This document shows, piece after piece, positions 41,934 to 51,982 of a stretch of DNA of 64,000 nucleotides. The DNA is taken from assembly GCF_900104745.1 (NCBI RefSeq), contig NZ_LT629732.1, positions 744,001-808,000 of the forward strand, read 5' to 3'. Numbering within the stretch: the stretch's first letter is position 1; every line of letters starts with the position of its first letter. Source of the stretch: Actinopolymorpha singaporensis. Lineage in GTDB: Bacteria > Actinomycetota > Actinomycetes > Propionibacteriales > Actinopolymorphaceae. A program made the translations under genes and the position numbers. The notes beneath the pieces are model-generated. The model searched no databases. It was given only the letters and a program-made list of their open reading frames with translations, and had not been told where the DNA came from.

Positions 41934-42584
41934 ATGAAGTTCTACGCCGACCTGCCCGGGCGCCGGGCCGCACAGATGCTGGCGGACGTGCTCAGCCTCG
42001 TCTGGATCTATCTGTCCGTACGCGTGATCAGCGCGGGCTACGACCGGATGAGCGGGTACGCCACCCCCGGGCAGCGGCTGGAGACGGCCGGCGCGGACAT
42101 CCAGGACAAGATGACCGCCGCGGGCCAGGAGGTGTCCGGGACCCCGGTCGTGGGGGACGCGCTGCGAACGCCGTTCGAGACGATGGCCGGCACCGGCTCC
42201 TCGATCGCCGACACCGGGCGTACTGTGCAGGACTTCGTGCATCAGCTCGCCGTGGGGACCGCCGTCGTGCTGGGCGTGGTGCTGTTCGGGCTGCTGCTGG
42301 TCCGGCTGGCGTTCCGCGTCCGGTGGATCGTGCGGGCGACCTCGGCCAGCCGGCTGGCCAGTACGCCCGGTGGGGTCTCGGCGCTGGCGTTGCGCGCCCT
42401 CGTCAACCGCCGGTACCGCCCGCTGGTCGCGGCCGCGCCCGCGCTGGGCGACGCCTGGCGGCGCGGCGACCCCGAGTCCCTGCGCCGGCTCGCCTCGCTC
42501 GAACTCCACCGCCTCGGCCTCGAGCTCACCTCCGGGTCCCGATCGGGGACCGGATCAGTGGCCGGAGCGGACCGCGCGCGGTGA
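41934..42584 (+). CDS. Hypothetical membrane protein
   Basis: A 216-residue protein of a type I have seen in actinobacteria without function. It has a membrane segment near residues 15-35 (MLADVLSLVWIYLSVRVI), a soluble Gly/Thr-rich middle (about 40-100) and a second strong segment (about 104-126; AVGTAVVLGVVLFGLLLVRLAF), then a basic cytosolic tail. GAGGAGG lies 5 nt before the ATG. The last 30 bp overlap the convergent AraC gene. Confidence 0.75.
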   Translation: MKFYADLPGRRAAQMLADVLSLVWIYLSVRVISAGYDRMSGYATPGQRLETAGADIQDKMTAAGQEVSGTPVVGDALRTPFETMAGTGSSIADTGRTVQDFVHQLAVGTAVVLGVVLFGLLLVRLAFRVRWIVRATSASRLASTPGGVSALALRALVNRRYRPLVAAAPALGDAWRRGDPESLRRLASLELHRLGLELTSGSRSGTGSVAGADRAR

Positions 42585-43403
42585 GGCGCCCAGCTCCCGG
42601 CGGCAGGCCTTGTTGAACGCCTGCAGGTCGCCGATTCCGACCGAGGCCGCGATGGTCGGGATGGACAGCGTGGACTCCCGCAGCAGGTGGCGGGCGCGTT
42701 CCAGCCGGCGCCTGCGGATGTGCGCGACCACGGTGTCGCCGGTCTCCGCGCGGAACAACCGGGTCAGGTGATTGTGGGAGACGCCGGCCGCCCGGGCGAC
42801 GTCGGGGACGGTGATCGGGCTGGCCAGGTTGGCGGCGATGTAGGCGAGTGCCCGGCCGACCGCGGCGTGCGGCCCGCCGTCGGCCGCGGCACCGAGCTGC
42901 ACCACGTCCCACAGCGCGGCCCATACCTGTGCGGTCGCCCGCGCCGGCGAGTCCGGCCAGGCCGCGACCGCCCGGGAGAGCAGTTCGGTCAGCTGGGGTG
43001 CGTCCGCACCCGCGTCCTGGATCACGGGCACGACCCGCGCCGGACCCGTGGTGGGCAGCCGCAGGTGGGCGTACAGGTGCTCCGAACGCCCGCGGTAGAT
43101 GTACTGCACCTGTACGCCGGGCGGGATCAGGCTCACCCGGCCCGGGCGGATCGGGTACGCCGAGCCGTCCACCACCAGGTCGGCCGCGTAGCGGTAGAGG
43201 TGGAGCTGCCACATGTCCGGCAGCCGGAAGACGTCGCGCCGGCGGACGGTGCCGTGCACGCCGACCCCCATGCTCATCACCAGCGGCGGGTCCTCGATCC
43301 GGACCGCGACCTGTCCCGGCCCGACCTGCCCGGCGACCTGCCCGGGCCCGGCCTGTCCGGCGTCGGCCAGCGCGGACCGGGTTGGGACAGCGTTCTCCGC
43401 CAC
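42555..43403 (-). CDS. AraC family transcriptional regulator
   Basis: A 282-residue regulator: an N-terminal cupin-like ligand-binding domain (about 40-130; YPIRPGRVSLIPPGVQVQYIYRG) and a C-terminal double HTH (about 185-278) with VPDVARAAGVSHNHLTRLFR and IPTIAASVGIGDLQAFNKACRR. The start contains short Gly-Gln-Val/Ala-Gly repeats. GTG start. It diverges from a PhyH-type dioxygenase gene and probably controls it; the ligand is unknown. Confidence 0.9.
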   Translation of the reverse strand: MAENAVPTRSALADAGQAGPGQVAGQVGPGQVAVRIEDPPLVMSMGVGVHGTVRRRDVFRLPDMWQLHLYRYAADLVVDGSAYPIRPGRVSLIPPGVQVQYIYRGRSEHLYAHLRLPTTGPARVVPVIQDAGADAPQLTELLSRAVAAWPDSPARATAQVWAALWDVVQLGAAADGGPHAAVGRALAYIAANLASPITVPDVARAAGVSHNHLTRLFRAETGDTVVAHIRRRRLERARHLLRESTLSIPTIAASVGIGDLQAFNKACRRELGASPRAVRSGH

Positions 43404-43538
43404 GGTGAAAAACTACCAGTAATAGTGATTGGAGCCCACGCATCGGAAGGTGATCGCGGCCTAGCGTGGATGGGTGCCAACCAGCACGTCCGCCGGCGCC
43501 TCACCTGGCCGGCACCCACCCCGGCCCTCGGAGAGGAC

Positions 43539-44375
43539 ATGAACTTCCAACCAGCCCGCGATCACCTGCTCAGCTCCGTGCAGATGGCGCACTTCGTCTC
43601 GCACGGCTCCCTCATCATGGAGGCGGTCGTCCCCGACGAGTTGAACGCCCAGGCGATCGACGTCTTCCGCGCCGGCATCCCGGCGGTCCCGTACGGCACC
43701 TCCATCGAGGACTCCTTCCCCGAGGGATCGTTCGCGCGCCGCCTGGTCGAGGTCCCCGAGATCGCGGGCGCCATCCACAGCCTGGTCGGCCCCGGCCCCA
43801 CCATCGACCACCACGCCGTGCACATCCGCAAGCCGAAGGACGGACAGGCCCAGCCGCTGCACGGTGACGCGATCATCGACGTACGGCTGGACGCGTTCGA
43901 CGTGCAGCTCATGTACTACCCGCAGGACGTCACCCTGGAGATGGGCGGAACGCTCAGCGTCCCGGGCAGCCACCTGCGGCGTACGAACGAGAGCGACACC
44001 GGCCGCTACCAGAACCTCCGCGGCCAGACCCGGCTCACCTGCCCGGCCGGCACGGTGGTCTTCGTCCACCACGGCATCTGGCACGGCGGCCGGCGCAACG
44101 ACAGCGACATCGAGCGCTACATGTTCAAGATCCGGTTCAACCCGACGGTGCGCCAGCTGCGGCTGTGGAACACCGACGACATCGACAAGCCCGAGGTCGG
44201 CGAGAAGCTGCGCACCCGCTTCCCGTGGTACGAGCACGCGACCGGCCGACTGGAGATCTGGAACCGCGTCCAGATGTGGCGGGCGCTCACCGGCGACGAC
44301 ACCTTCGATCTCGACTACTGGGCGACCAGGGTGAGCAACCGCCCGCAGCGCGTCATCGCCACGGCCGGGCGCTGA
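43539..44375 (+). CDS. Phytanoyl-CoA dioxygenase (PhyH) family protein
   Basis: Fe(II)/2-oxoglutarate-dependent oxygenase of 278 residues. The iron ligands are visible as H108-G-D110 (LHGD) and H182 in IWHGGRRN; a 2-oxoglutarate-binding Arg follows in the same motif (R185/R186). The family hydroxylates small molecules such as lipids, amino acids or ectoine; the substrate here is unknown. GGAG lies 5 nt before the ATG. It diverges from AraC and is followed by a small gene that probably belongs to the same transcript. Confidence 0.88.
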   Translation: MNFQPARDHLLSSVQMAHFVSHGSLIMEAVVPDELNAQAIDVFRAGIPAVPYGTSIEDSFPEGSFARRLVEVPEIAGAIHSLVGPGPTIDHHAVHIRKPKDGQAQPLHGDAIIDVRLDAFDVQLMYYPQDVTLEMGGTLSVPGSHLRRTNESDTGRYQNLRGQTRLTCPAGTVVFVHHGIWHGGRRNDSDIERYMFKIRFNPTVRQLRLWNTDDIDKPEVGEKLRTRFPWYEHATGRLEIWNRVQMWRALTGDDTFDLDYWATRVSNRPQRVIATAGR

Positions 44376-44457
44376 CGGCCCTGACGGCACTGACGGCGTT
44401 CGGCGTTCGCACCTCGCGTCCACACAGCGTCCACTCTTCACCCTGGAGTACTGATCC

Positions 44458-44790
44458 ATGAGCACCACGACCGAACAACTCTTCTCCGCCGGACCGGACG
44501 GCGCCGGTGAGCAGGTCCTGCGGCAGCGGGTTCTCGTCCTGTACCTCGCCACGTCCGCGCTGGACAGCAGCGTCGTCGGCTGGGCCAACTACGACGGGAC
44601 CGGCCAGACCTCGCCGACGACCGGCGACGGCGACGAGCCGCCGTACGAGACCGGCGTCGACGCGCTGCGGGACGGCTGGCGGCTGATCCAGGCGTCCCAG
44701 CTCATCCCGCCCTACCCGGGCCACGAGTACGACGTGTCGTTCCTGAAGCACGAGTTCCTGTTCGAGCGGCTGGTGAACGTCGCCGGCTGA
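44458..44790 (+). CDS. Small conserved-type protein linked to PhyH (hypothetical)
   Basis: A 110-residue soluble protein, not assigned to a family. It has a strand-rich start (VLRQRVLVLYLATS), an acidic middle (TGDGDEPPYETGVDALRDGW) and a conserved-looking end (RLIQASQLIPPYPGHEYDVSFLKHEFLFERLV) that suggests a real folded domain. It follows the PhyH gene after 82 bp containing a threefold 9-bp repeat of CTGACGGC(C/A/G), and a strong terminator closes the unit, so the two genes are probably co-transcribed and may act together. Confidence 0.68.
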   Translation: MSTTTEQLFSAGPDGAGEQVLRQRVLVLYLATSALDSSVVGWANYDGTGQTSPTTGDGDEPPYETGVDALRDGWRLIQASQLIPPYPGHEYDVSFLKHEFLFERLVNVAG

Positions 44791-44870
44791 GCTTGCGAGC
44801 TTCACCAGCCGAGCTTCACCGGCCGGTGTTCGTACGCGCGAGTGCTCTTCGACGCACGAACCCACTGTCG

Positions 44871-44913
44871 GCGGTCTCCCGGGCGGTCGCGGCCTGAACG
44901 CCCGGGAGACCGC
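44871..44913 (+). terminator. Strong intrinsic terminator of the PhyH transcript
   Basis: Perfect 15-bp stem GCGGTCTCCCGGGCG / CGCCCGGGAGACCGC with a 13-nt loop, followed by TTTCTG. It lies 80 nt after the 110-residue gene and separates it from the diguanylate cyclase. Confidence 0.85.
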
Positions 44914-44993
44914 TTTCTGCCATCGCGTCCAGCGGTGTTGACATCGACGTATTTCCGCCGTATCTCCGTGTGGCAAAGGACCCAGAGAGATCC

Positions 44994-45006
44994 TACGGTT
45001 ACGCAA
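44994..45006 (+). promoter_or_regulatory. Leaderless-type -10 element of the diguanylate cyclase gene
   Basis: TACGGT (44994-44999) ends 6 nt before the ATG at 45006; no ribosome site is present. Confidence 0.5.
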
Positions 45007-46502
45007 TGGCAGATCGCGCCGCTCATCACGTGCGGAGCTGGGGGCTGTGGGCGCTCCCCGCTCCGGCCATGGTGTTCCTTCTGCTGGTCGACCTCACCGC
45101 GCTGGCCTGTGCCGCCGGTCTGCTGAGTGACCGCACCTCCTTCGGCGGCGCCATGACCGCGGTGATCCTCTGCGCCTGCGGCGTGGTGAGTGTCGAGGGC
45201 GCCCGCCAGGTCGAACGGCGGCGTCGCCGGGGCGGTGCTCTGCACAAGGACCTGCAGCCGGTGTGGATGATCGCCGCCGCGATCGCGCTGCCGCCGGCCA
45301 CCGCGCTCGTCTGTGTCGTCGCGCTGCGACTGTGGTGGCGGGTACGCGCGAGCAGGTGCATCCCGCACCGCTGGGTGTTCTCCACCGCCGTGGTGATGCT
45401 GGCCGCGGCGTTCGCGCACTCGACGTACGTCACCGTCGACAGTGCACTGGCGACCGGTGGCTGGTCACCGCGCCAGGTGCCGATCGTCGCGATGGTCGCG
45501 GCCGCGGTGGTGTTCGTCGCCGTCGACGCCGTTCTGTGCGCGGTTGTCATCCACCTACTCGACCCGTCCAGCACTCCGAGGGAGATGTTCGGCGACCGGG
45601 CCGAACTCACCGTGGACGCGGTGGCGGCCGGGCTGGGATGCCTGGTGGCGGCGGCGTCGATGGTGACGCCGTGGGCCGGCATCCTCGGCGTACCGATCAC
45701 GCTCGCCGGCCAGCGTGCATTGCTGCTCGGCCAACTGGAGTCGGAGGCGTCCACCGACGGCAAGACCGAGTTGACGAACTTTCCTCGCTGGCGGCAGGAG
45801 GTCGAGGAACTCCTCGACCGGGCCCGCCGGCGGGACGGGACGTTCGCGATCCTGCTCGCCGACATCGACCACTTCAAGCTGATCAACGACCGTCACGGCC
45901 ACCTCGCGGGCGACCACGTGCTGCGCGAGGTCGCCGACCGGATCCGTGCCGTGATCCGGTCGGCCGACGTCGCCGGCCGGTTCGGGGGCGAGGAGTTCGT
46001 CATCGGCATGCCCGACGTGGACGTACGCCATGCCGTCGGCGCGGCCCACCGGCTGCGGTCGGCGATCTCCGACGCCCAGCTGCCGGTGCGCGCACGCGGC
46101 AACCTCGCCGACGTCGGTGAACCTGGCGACGCCGGCGACCTCGGCGGCCCTGGCGCCGTGTGGGTCCGGCTCACCGTCTCGGTGGGAGTCGCGGTGTACC
46201 CCGTGGACGGAACGACACTCGACCACCTGCTGGAGTTCGCCGACAGAGGGCTGTACGCGGCCAAGACCGCCGGCCGGGATCGCGTCTCCCGAGGGCTGCC
46301 GCCGGCCGACCCCGTGACCGGCTCGGTTCTGCCGCCGGCCGACTCGGTGGCCGCTTCCGTACTGCCGGGGCAACCCGATTCACGGGCGGACCCGTATCGG
46401 CCTGGGCGGCACCTCCGGCCGGGAAGACATGCGCTGCCGGGGCTGCCCCCCGAGCCCGAGGAACCCGCCGACCCCGGACGCCTGACAGCATCCTCGTCGT
46501 GA
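45006..46502 (+). CDS. Membrane diguanylate cyclase (GGDEF)
   Basis: Makes cyclic di-GMP from two GTP. The 498-residue protein has an N-terminal sensor of about six membrane segments (residues 12-220), then the GGDEF domain (about 250-430): ILLADIDHFKLINDRHGHLAGD supplies metal and substrate contacts, and the signature GGEEF is at 327-331. The product-inhibition I-site RxxD (R318-D321) lies exactly five residues before it, so feedback control should be intact. A Pro/Gly-rich tail of about 65 residues follows. ATG 45006 is preferred to GTG 44970 because of the leaderless -10 geometry. No EAL or PilZ gene is nearby. Confidence 0.9.
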   Translation: MADRAAHHVRSWGLWALPAPAMVFLLLVDLTALACAAGLLSDRTSFGGAMTAVILCACGVVSVEGARQVERRRRRGGALHKDLQPVWMIAAAIALPPATALVCVVALRLWWRVRASRCIPHRWVFSTAVVMLAAAFAHSTYVTVDSALATGGWSPRQVPIVAMVAAAVVFVAVDAVLCAVVIHLLDPSSTPREMFGDRAELTVDAVAAGLGCLVAAASMVTPWAGILGVPITLAGQRALLLGQLESEASTDGKTELTNFPRWRQEVEELLDRARRRDGTFAILLADIDHFKLINDRHGHLAGDHVLREVADRIRAVIRSADVAGRFGGEEFVIGMPDVDVRHAVGAAHRLRSAISDAQLPVRARGNLADVGEPGDAGDLGGPGAVWVRLTVSVGVAVYPVDGTTLDHLLEFADRGLYAAKTAGRDRVSRGLPPADPVTGSVLPPADSVAASVLPGQPDSRADPYRPGRHLRPGRHALPGLPPEPEEPADPGRLTASSS

Positions 46503-46618
46503 CCGACTGCGTGTTCTGCGAGATCCTCACCACCCGCCGACCTTCACGCGACGATCGCGCTCGTCCAGCGGGTCGGGCGGGCGACGGAGAGGGCGCTGCC
46601 CAGTCCGAGAGCCTGTAG
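46499..46618 (+). pseudogene. Remnant of a HIT-family (histidine triad) gene
   Basis: GTG at 46499 overlaps the diguanylate cyclase stop (GTGA) and begins VTDCVFCEIL, the standard opening of actinobacterial HIT hydrolases with its zinc-binding CxxC. The frame then turns non-homologous. In the +1 frame 46548-46598 encode TIALVQRVGRATERAL, which resembles the helix before the HIT catalytic region. The body between and the HxHxH motif are absent, so this looks like a gene shortened by deletions and frameshift. Short fragment lengths limit certainty. Confidence 0.5.
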
Positions 46619-46631
46619 CCACGCAGCCGAA

Positions 46632-46672
46632 AGCGCCCGGGACAGGTCGGCCAGGTGACCGTCCCGGGCGCT
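46632..46672. terminator. Bidirectional terminator hairpin
   Basis: Perfect 12-bp arms AGCGCCCGGGAC (46632-46643) and GTCCCGGGCGCT (46661-46672), with an inner GGTC/GACC pairing, between the HIT remnant and the convergent subtilase gene. Confidence 0.75.
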
Positions 46673-46719
46673 CCCGTAACCCCGTTCCCCTGCGCGGTTT
46701 CGGGGCCCTCGGGCCCGTC

Positions 46720-47961
46720 CTAGAAGCGGGTGTAGAGCAGGAGGTTCGGCGAACCGGTACGCGCGTTTCCGACCACGCCCTGGGTCGCCGCACCGACCAG
46801 TGCGTTGCGCACCGTCGCCGGCGAGGCACCCGGGTGGCCCTGCAGATACAGCGCTGCTGCCCCGGTCACGTGCGGCGTGGCCATCGACGTACCGCTGATG
46901 GTGTTGGTCGCGGTGTCGCTGGTGTTCCACGTCGAGGTGATCGACGAGCCCGGTGCGAAGAGGTCCAGGCAGGAGCCGTAGTTGGAGTACGACGCCCGTG
47001 CGTCGGTCGAGGTGGTGGCGCCCACGGTGACGGCAGCGGTGACCCTGGCGGGTGAGGTCCTGCAGGCGTTGGCGTTGGAGTTGCCGGCGGCCACGGAGTA
47101 CGTCACGCCGTCGGAGATGGAGTTGGTGACCGCGTTGTCCAGCGAGGTGGAGGCGCCGCCCCCGAGGCTCATGTTGGCCACCGCCGGTGAGCCGGAGGCG
47201 TGGTTGGAGGTGACCCAGTTGATGCCGGCGATCACGCCGGAGGTGGTGCCGCTGCCGTTGCAGTCGAGCACCCGCACGCCGACCAGCCGCACCGCCTTGG
47301 CCACGCCGTACGTCGAACTGCCCACGGTGCCCGACACGTGCGTGCCGTGGCCGTTGCAGTCGTCGGCACTGCCGCCGTCCACCGCGTCGTAGCCGCTCAC
47401 CGCGCGGCCGCCGAACTGCTGGTGGCTGAAGCGGATGCCGGTGTCGATGATGTACGCGGTGACGCCCGAACCGGTCGCGGTGTAGACGTAGCTGTTGTTC
47501 AGCGGCAGGGTGCGCTGGTCGATGCGGTCCAGTCCCCACGTCGCCGGTGACTGGGTGGTGTCGATGCTCACCCGCTGGTCGGCCTCGACGTACTTCACGT
47601 CCGGGTTGGCGCGGACCTTCGCCAGCGCGGACTCGGACAGGGTGGCCGCGAATCCCTTCAGCGCCGTGGCGTAGCTGTGGTGCACCCGGGCGCCGGCCTT
47701 CACTGCCTGACCGCGTACCGAACGCACCTTCGCGGCCGACGCCGAGTCGCTTAGGACCACGATGTAGCTGCCCTTGACGGCGGTCGCCTGCTGCGCCGCC
47801 AGCAACGGTGCCGGACTCGGCCGCGGGCCGGCGGCGTTCGCCACACTCGCGGCGCCGACGGCGCCGGACGTGCCGAGGGTGGCCAGGAGCGCGGCGGCGA
47901 GGACGGCGAGCGGACGGCGCAGGAGCCGTCCCGGGCTCGTCGTCGATGACCTCCACAACAT
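46720..47961 (-). CDS. Secreted S8 serine protease (proteinase K/aqualysin-like)
   Basis: A 413-residue exported subtilase. A signal peptide (residues about 1-44) is followed by an inhibitor I9 propeptide (about 60-133; GSYIVVLSDSASAAKVRS) and a catalytic domain with triad D173 (IIDTG), H205 (NGHGTHVSG) and S359 (GTSMATPH); the oxyanion Asn is in AAGNSNANA. Four or more cysteines may form disulfides. GAGGAGG lies 5 nt before the ATG. It should degrade extracellular protein. It stands alone. Confidence 0.95.
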   Translation of the reverse strand: MLWRSSTTSPGRLLRRPLAVLAAALLATLGTSGAVGAASVANAAGPRPSPAPLLAAQQATAVKGSYIVVLSDSASAAKVRSVRGQAVKAGARVHHSYATALKGFAATLSESALAKVRANPDVKYVEADQRVSIDTTQSPATWGLDRIDQRTLPLNNSYVYTATGSGVTAYIIDTGIRFSHQQFGGRAVSGYDAVDGGSADDCNGHGTHVSGTVGSSTYGVAKAVRLVGVRVLDCNGSGTTSGVIAGINWVTSNHASGSPAVANMSLGGGASTSLDNAVTNSISDGVTYSVAAGNSNANACRTSPARVTAAVTVGATTSTDARASYSNYGSCLDLFAPGSSITSTWNTSDTATNTISGTSMATPHVTGAAALYLQGHPGASPATVRNALVGAATQGVVGNARTGSPNLLLYTRF

Positions 47962-48174
47962 GGAGCCTCCTCATGGGTACGAGCCCGGGAGGCCGGAATG
48001 GCCACCAGTGGACACTCTCCGTCGCCTCCACGCTGCACTGCGTCGGACTGACCGCATGTGTACGGGATCTCGGAGGCTTTGTCCATAGCTGTCCGGGAGA
48101 CCCACGGGAAGTTTGCACGGTCCGGAAGGTGCGGCAACATCCCGTTCACGCGACGGCCGCCGGCCCGGACGCGC

Positions 48175-49140
48175 TCAGCTCGCGCCCCGGCCGAGGAAGC
48201 CGTCGACCGAACGACGCAGGCCCGCCGGGTCGAGTTCGTGCACGACGTCGTGCTCCTCAGGCGTGCCGTACCGGCGGACCTCGGTGCGCCCGACCCCCAG
48301 GGCCAGCGTTCGGTGCGGACGGTCGGCCAGCGCCTCGTCGACGAGCCGCGCCGAGGTGCCCGCGAGGTACGGCTCGACCAGCACGACGTCGGCGGCGTTC
48401 CCGGGAGTGCCGGGACCGGACAGTTCGCGGACCGCGACCAGGTCGAGCGGACGGACCGTGGCGGCGTAGCCGACCGTGACGTCGAGGCCGGCCGTGGCCG
48501 CCAGAACGGAGTCGAGCATCGGGCCGACGGCGAGGACCAGCGCCCCTCCTCCCCGGCGTACGACGTCGATCATCCCTGCCCCGGTGACCGCGGCCGGCCG
48601 GGCGGCGGCGTTGGAGCGGTTGGAGAGCCGGATGTACGCCGACCCGTCGCCGGCGACAGCGCGCCGCAGCAGCGCGGGCACCTCGTCGGGGTGGCCGGGC
48701 ACGTGCACCGCGAAGCCGGGCAGGGTGTCCAGCAGCGCCACGTCGCCGGGCGACTGGTGCGTCCGCCCGCCCTGCGTCCAGTCGTACGACGCGCCGACGC
48801 TCACCAGGACCGCGCGGGCGTCCTGGTGCCCGAGGTCGAGCTTGATCTGTTCGAAGGACCGCTCGACCAGGAACGGCGCGTAGGAGTGTGCGATCGGGCG
48901 CAGGCCGGAGAGCGAGAGGCCGCCGGCGACGCTCACCATCAACGGCTCGCGGATCCCCACGTTGAGGGTGCGGCCGGGATGCCGACGCGCCGCCTCGGTG
49001 AACAGGTCCGCGGAGATGTCGGCCAGGACGACGGCGGTGAGCGGGTCCTCGTCGAGCAGTCGCTCGGCCGTCTGGGCGAACGCGGTCCGCATGTCGGTCG
49101 GCGACACCGCCGGTTCGACGTGCTCCAGGTGCGTGGTCAT
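48175..49140 (-). CDS. Transketolase, C-terminal half
   Basis: The pyrimidine-binding and C-terminal domains of a transketolase encoded as a separate 321-residue protein. AVVLADISADLFTEA, VSVAGGLSLSGLRPIAHSYAPFL and GGRTHQSPGDVALL mark the domain that activates thiamine diphosphate. It begins 10 nt after the N-terminal half, with GAGGAG before the ATG. In the Calvin cycle transketolase (CbbT) regenerates pentose phosphates from triose and hexose phosphates; divergence from rbcL supports that role here. Confidence 0.9.
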   Translation of the reverse strand: MTTHLEHVEPAVSPTDMRTAFAQTAERLLDEDPLTAVVLADISADLFTEAARRHPGRTLNVGIREPLMVSVAGGLSLSGLRPIAHSYAPFLVERSFEQIKLDLGHQDARAVLVSVGASYDWTQGGRTHQSPGDVALLDTLPGFAVHVPGHPDEVPALLRRAVAGDGSAYIRLSNRSNAAARPAAVTGAGMIDVVRRGGGALVLAVGPMLDSVLAATAGLDVTVGYAATVRPLDLVAVRELSGPGTPGNAADVVLVEPYLAGTSARLVDEALADRPHRTLALGVGRTEVRRYGTPEEHDVVHELDPAGLRRSVDGFLGRGAS

Positions 49141-49150
49141 CTTCTTCTCC

Positions 49151-49864
49151 TCACTTCCCGGTCTGCCCGGCGAACTTGGGTGCCACGACGGCGACCACGA
49201 CGTTCGGCTGCCCGGGCGCCCGCTTCGTCAACGCCGCTTCGAGGTCGGCGTGGTCGCGCCCGTCGACGACCTGTGTCAACCATCCGTTGACAGCGAAGCG
49301 CTCGGCTATGCCACCCGGCCAACCGTGCGTCGCCGACTGGTTGTCCACCACGACGACGGTGAGGTTGTCCAGGCCGGTAGCACCGGCGTACGCGATCGCC
49401 TCGTGGTTGGTGCCCTCGTCCAGTTCGGCGTCACCGACGAGCACCACGACCCTCGTGCTCGCACGTTCCTGTGCGCGCAGACCGAGGGCGACGCCGACCC
49501 CGAGAGGCAGGCCGTGCCCGAGAGAGCCGCTGGAGATCTCCACACCCGGCACCAGCACGCGATCCGGATGGTGGCCGAGCGGTGATTCGAACGACGCGAA
49601 GTCCGCCAGCCACTCCACCGGAAAGTAGCCCTTCGCGGCGAGGACGGCGTAGTAGGCCATCGGCCCATGTCCCTTGGACAGTAGGAAGCGGTCCCGCGCG
49701 GGATCGTCCACCGTCGCGGGTGACACGTGGAGCACCCGGTCGTAGAGCACCCACAGGACGTCCAGCGTCGAGTGCGCGCTCAGGCTGTGCTTCTCGTCCC
49801 CGGTCAGCTGGGTCAGCAGCCGGGGCAGGTCGTCGTACCCGAGTGTGCTGAAGGTGGTGTCCAT
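49151..49864 (-). CDS. Transketolase, N-terminal half
   Basis: The thiamine diphosphate-binding domain as a 237-residue protein. The cofactor motif GDAELDEGTNHEAIAYAGA...VVVVDNQ and SKGHGPMAYYAVLAAKGYFP are intact. Start chosen at MDTTFSTLGYDD; a start 36 nt upstream is possible. Split transketolases are known in many bacteria and archaea, but the co-location with RuBisCO is notable. It is the first gene of the tkt pair and diverges from rbcL across about 205 bp. Confidence 0.9.
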   Translation of the reverse strand: MDTTFSTLGYDDLPRLLTQLTGDEKHSLSAHSTLDVLWVLYDRVLHVSPATVDDPARDRFLLSKGHGPMAYYAVLAAKGYFPVEWLADFASFESPLGHHPDRVLVPGVEISSGSLGHGLPLGVGVALGLRAQERASTRVVVLVGDAELDEGTNHEAIAYAGATGLDNLTVVVVDNQSATHGWPGGIAERFAVNGWLTQVVDGRDHADLEAALTKRAPGQPNVVVAVVAPKFAGQTGK

Positions 49865-49928
49865 GCGTACGACACTTCCACCGGCGGCGCCGTTCGCCAT
49901 CGGACGGCTGATCGAACCCCGACTACGA

Positions 49929-51515
<1,587 letters not shown>

Positions 51516-51529
51516 GACGGACGGATCGC

Positions 51530-51982
51530 ATGCGGATCACCCAGGGCACCTTCTCCTATCTCCCGGATCTCACCGACACCGAGATCGAGAAGCAGATCCA
51601 GTACGCCCTCGACCAGGGCTGGTCGCTCGCGGTCGAGTTCACCGACGACCCGCACCCGCGCAACCACTACTGGGACATGTGGGGGCTGCCGATGTTCGAC
51701 CTGCGTGACGCGGGCGGTGTGCTGTACGAGGTGAACGAATGCCGGCGGGCGTACCCCGCGCGCTACATCCGGGTGAACGCCTACGACGCCCGGCACGAAC
51801 GCCAGACCACCGCGTTGTCGTTCATCGTCCACCGGCCGGCCATCGAGCCCGGCTTCCGGGTGGTGCGCGAGGAGGGTCCGGACCGGCGGCTGCGCTACAC
51901 GATCGCGTCGTACGCCACGGACCGGCCGGCCGGCGACCGCTACCCGAACGGCGACCACCCCGACGGCGGCAGCGCCACGTGA
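51530..51982 (+). CDS. rbcS: RuBisCO small subunit (red-type)
   Basis: The 150-residue small subunit that caps the L8S8 enzyme. [27 protein letters not shown] and [19 protein letters not shown] are family signatures. The C-terminal extension ([32 protein letters not shown]) is the beta-hairpin tail typical of red-type small subunits. It starts 14 nt after rbcL with a weak ribosome site, and its stop overlaps the cbbX GTG (GTGA). Confidence 0.95.
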   Translation: MRITQGTFSYLPDLTDTEIEKQIQYALDQGWSLAVEFTDDPHPRNHYWDMWGLPMFDLRDAGGVLYEVNECRRAYPARYIRVNAYDARHERQTTALSFIVHRPAIEPGFRVVREEGPDRRLRYTIASYATDRPAGDRYPNGDHPDGGSAT

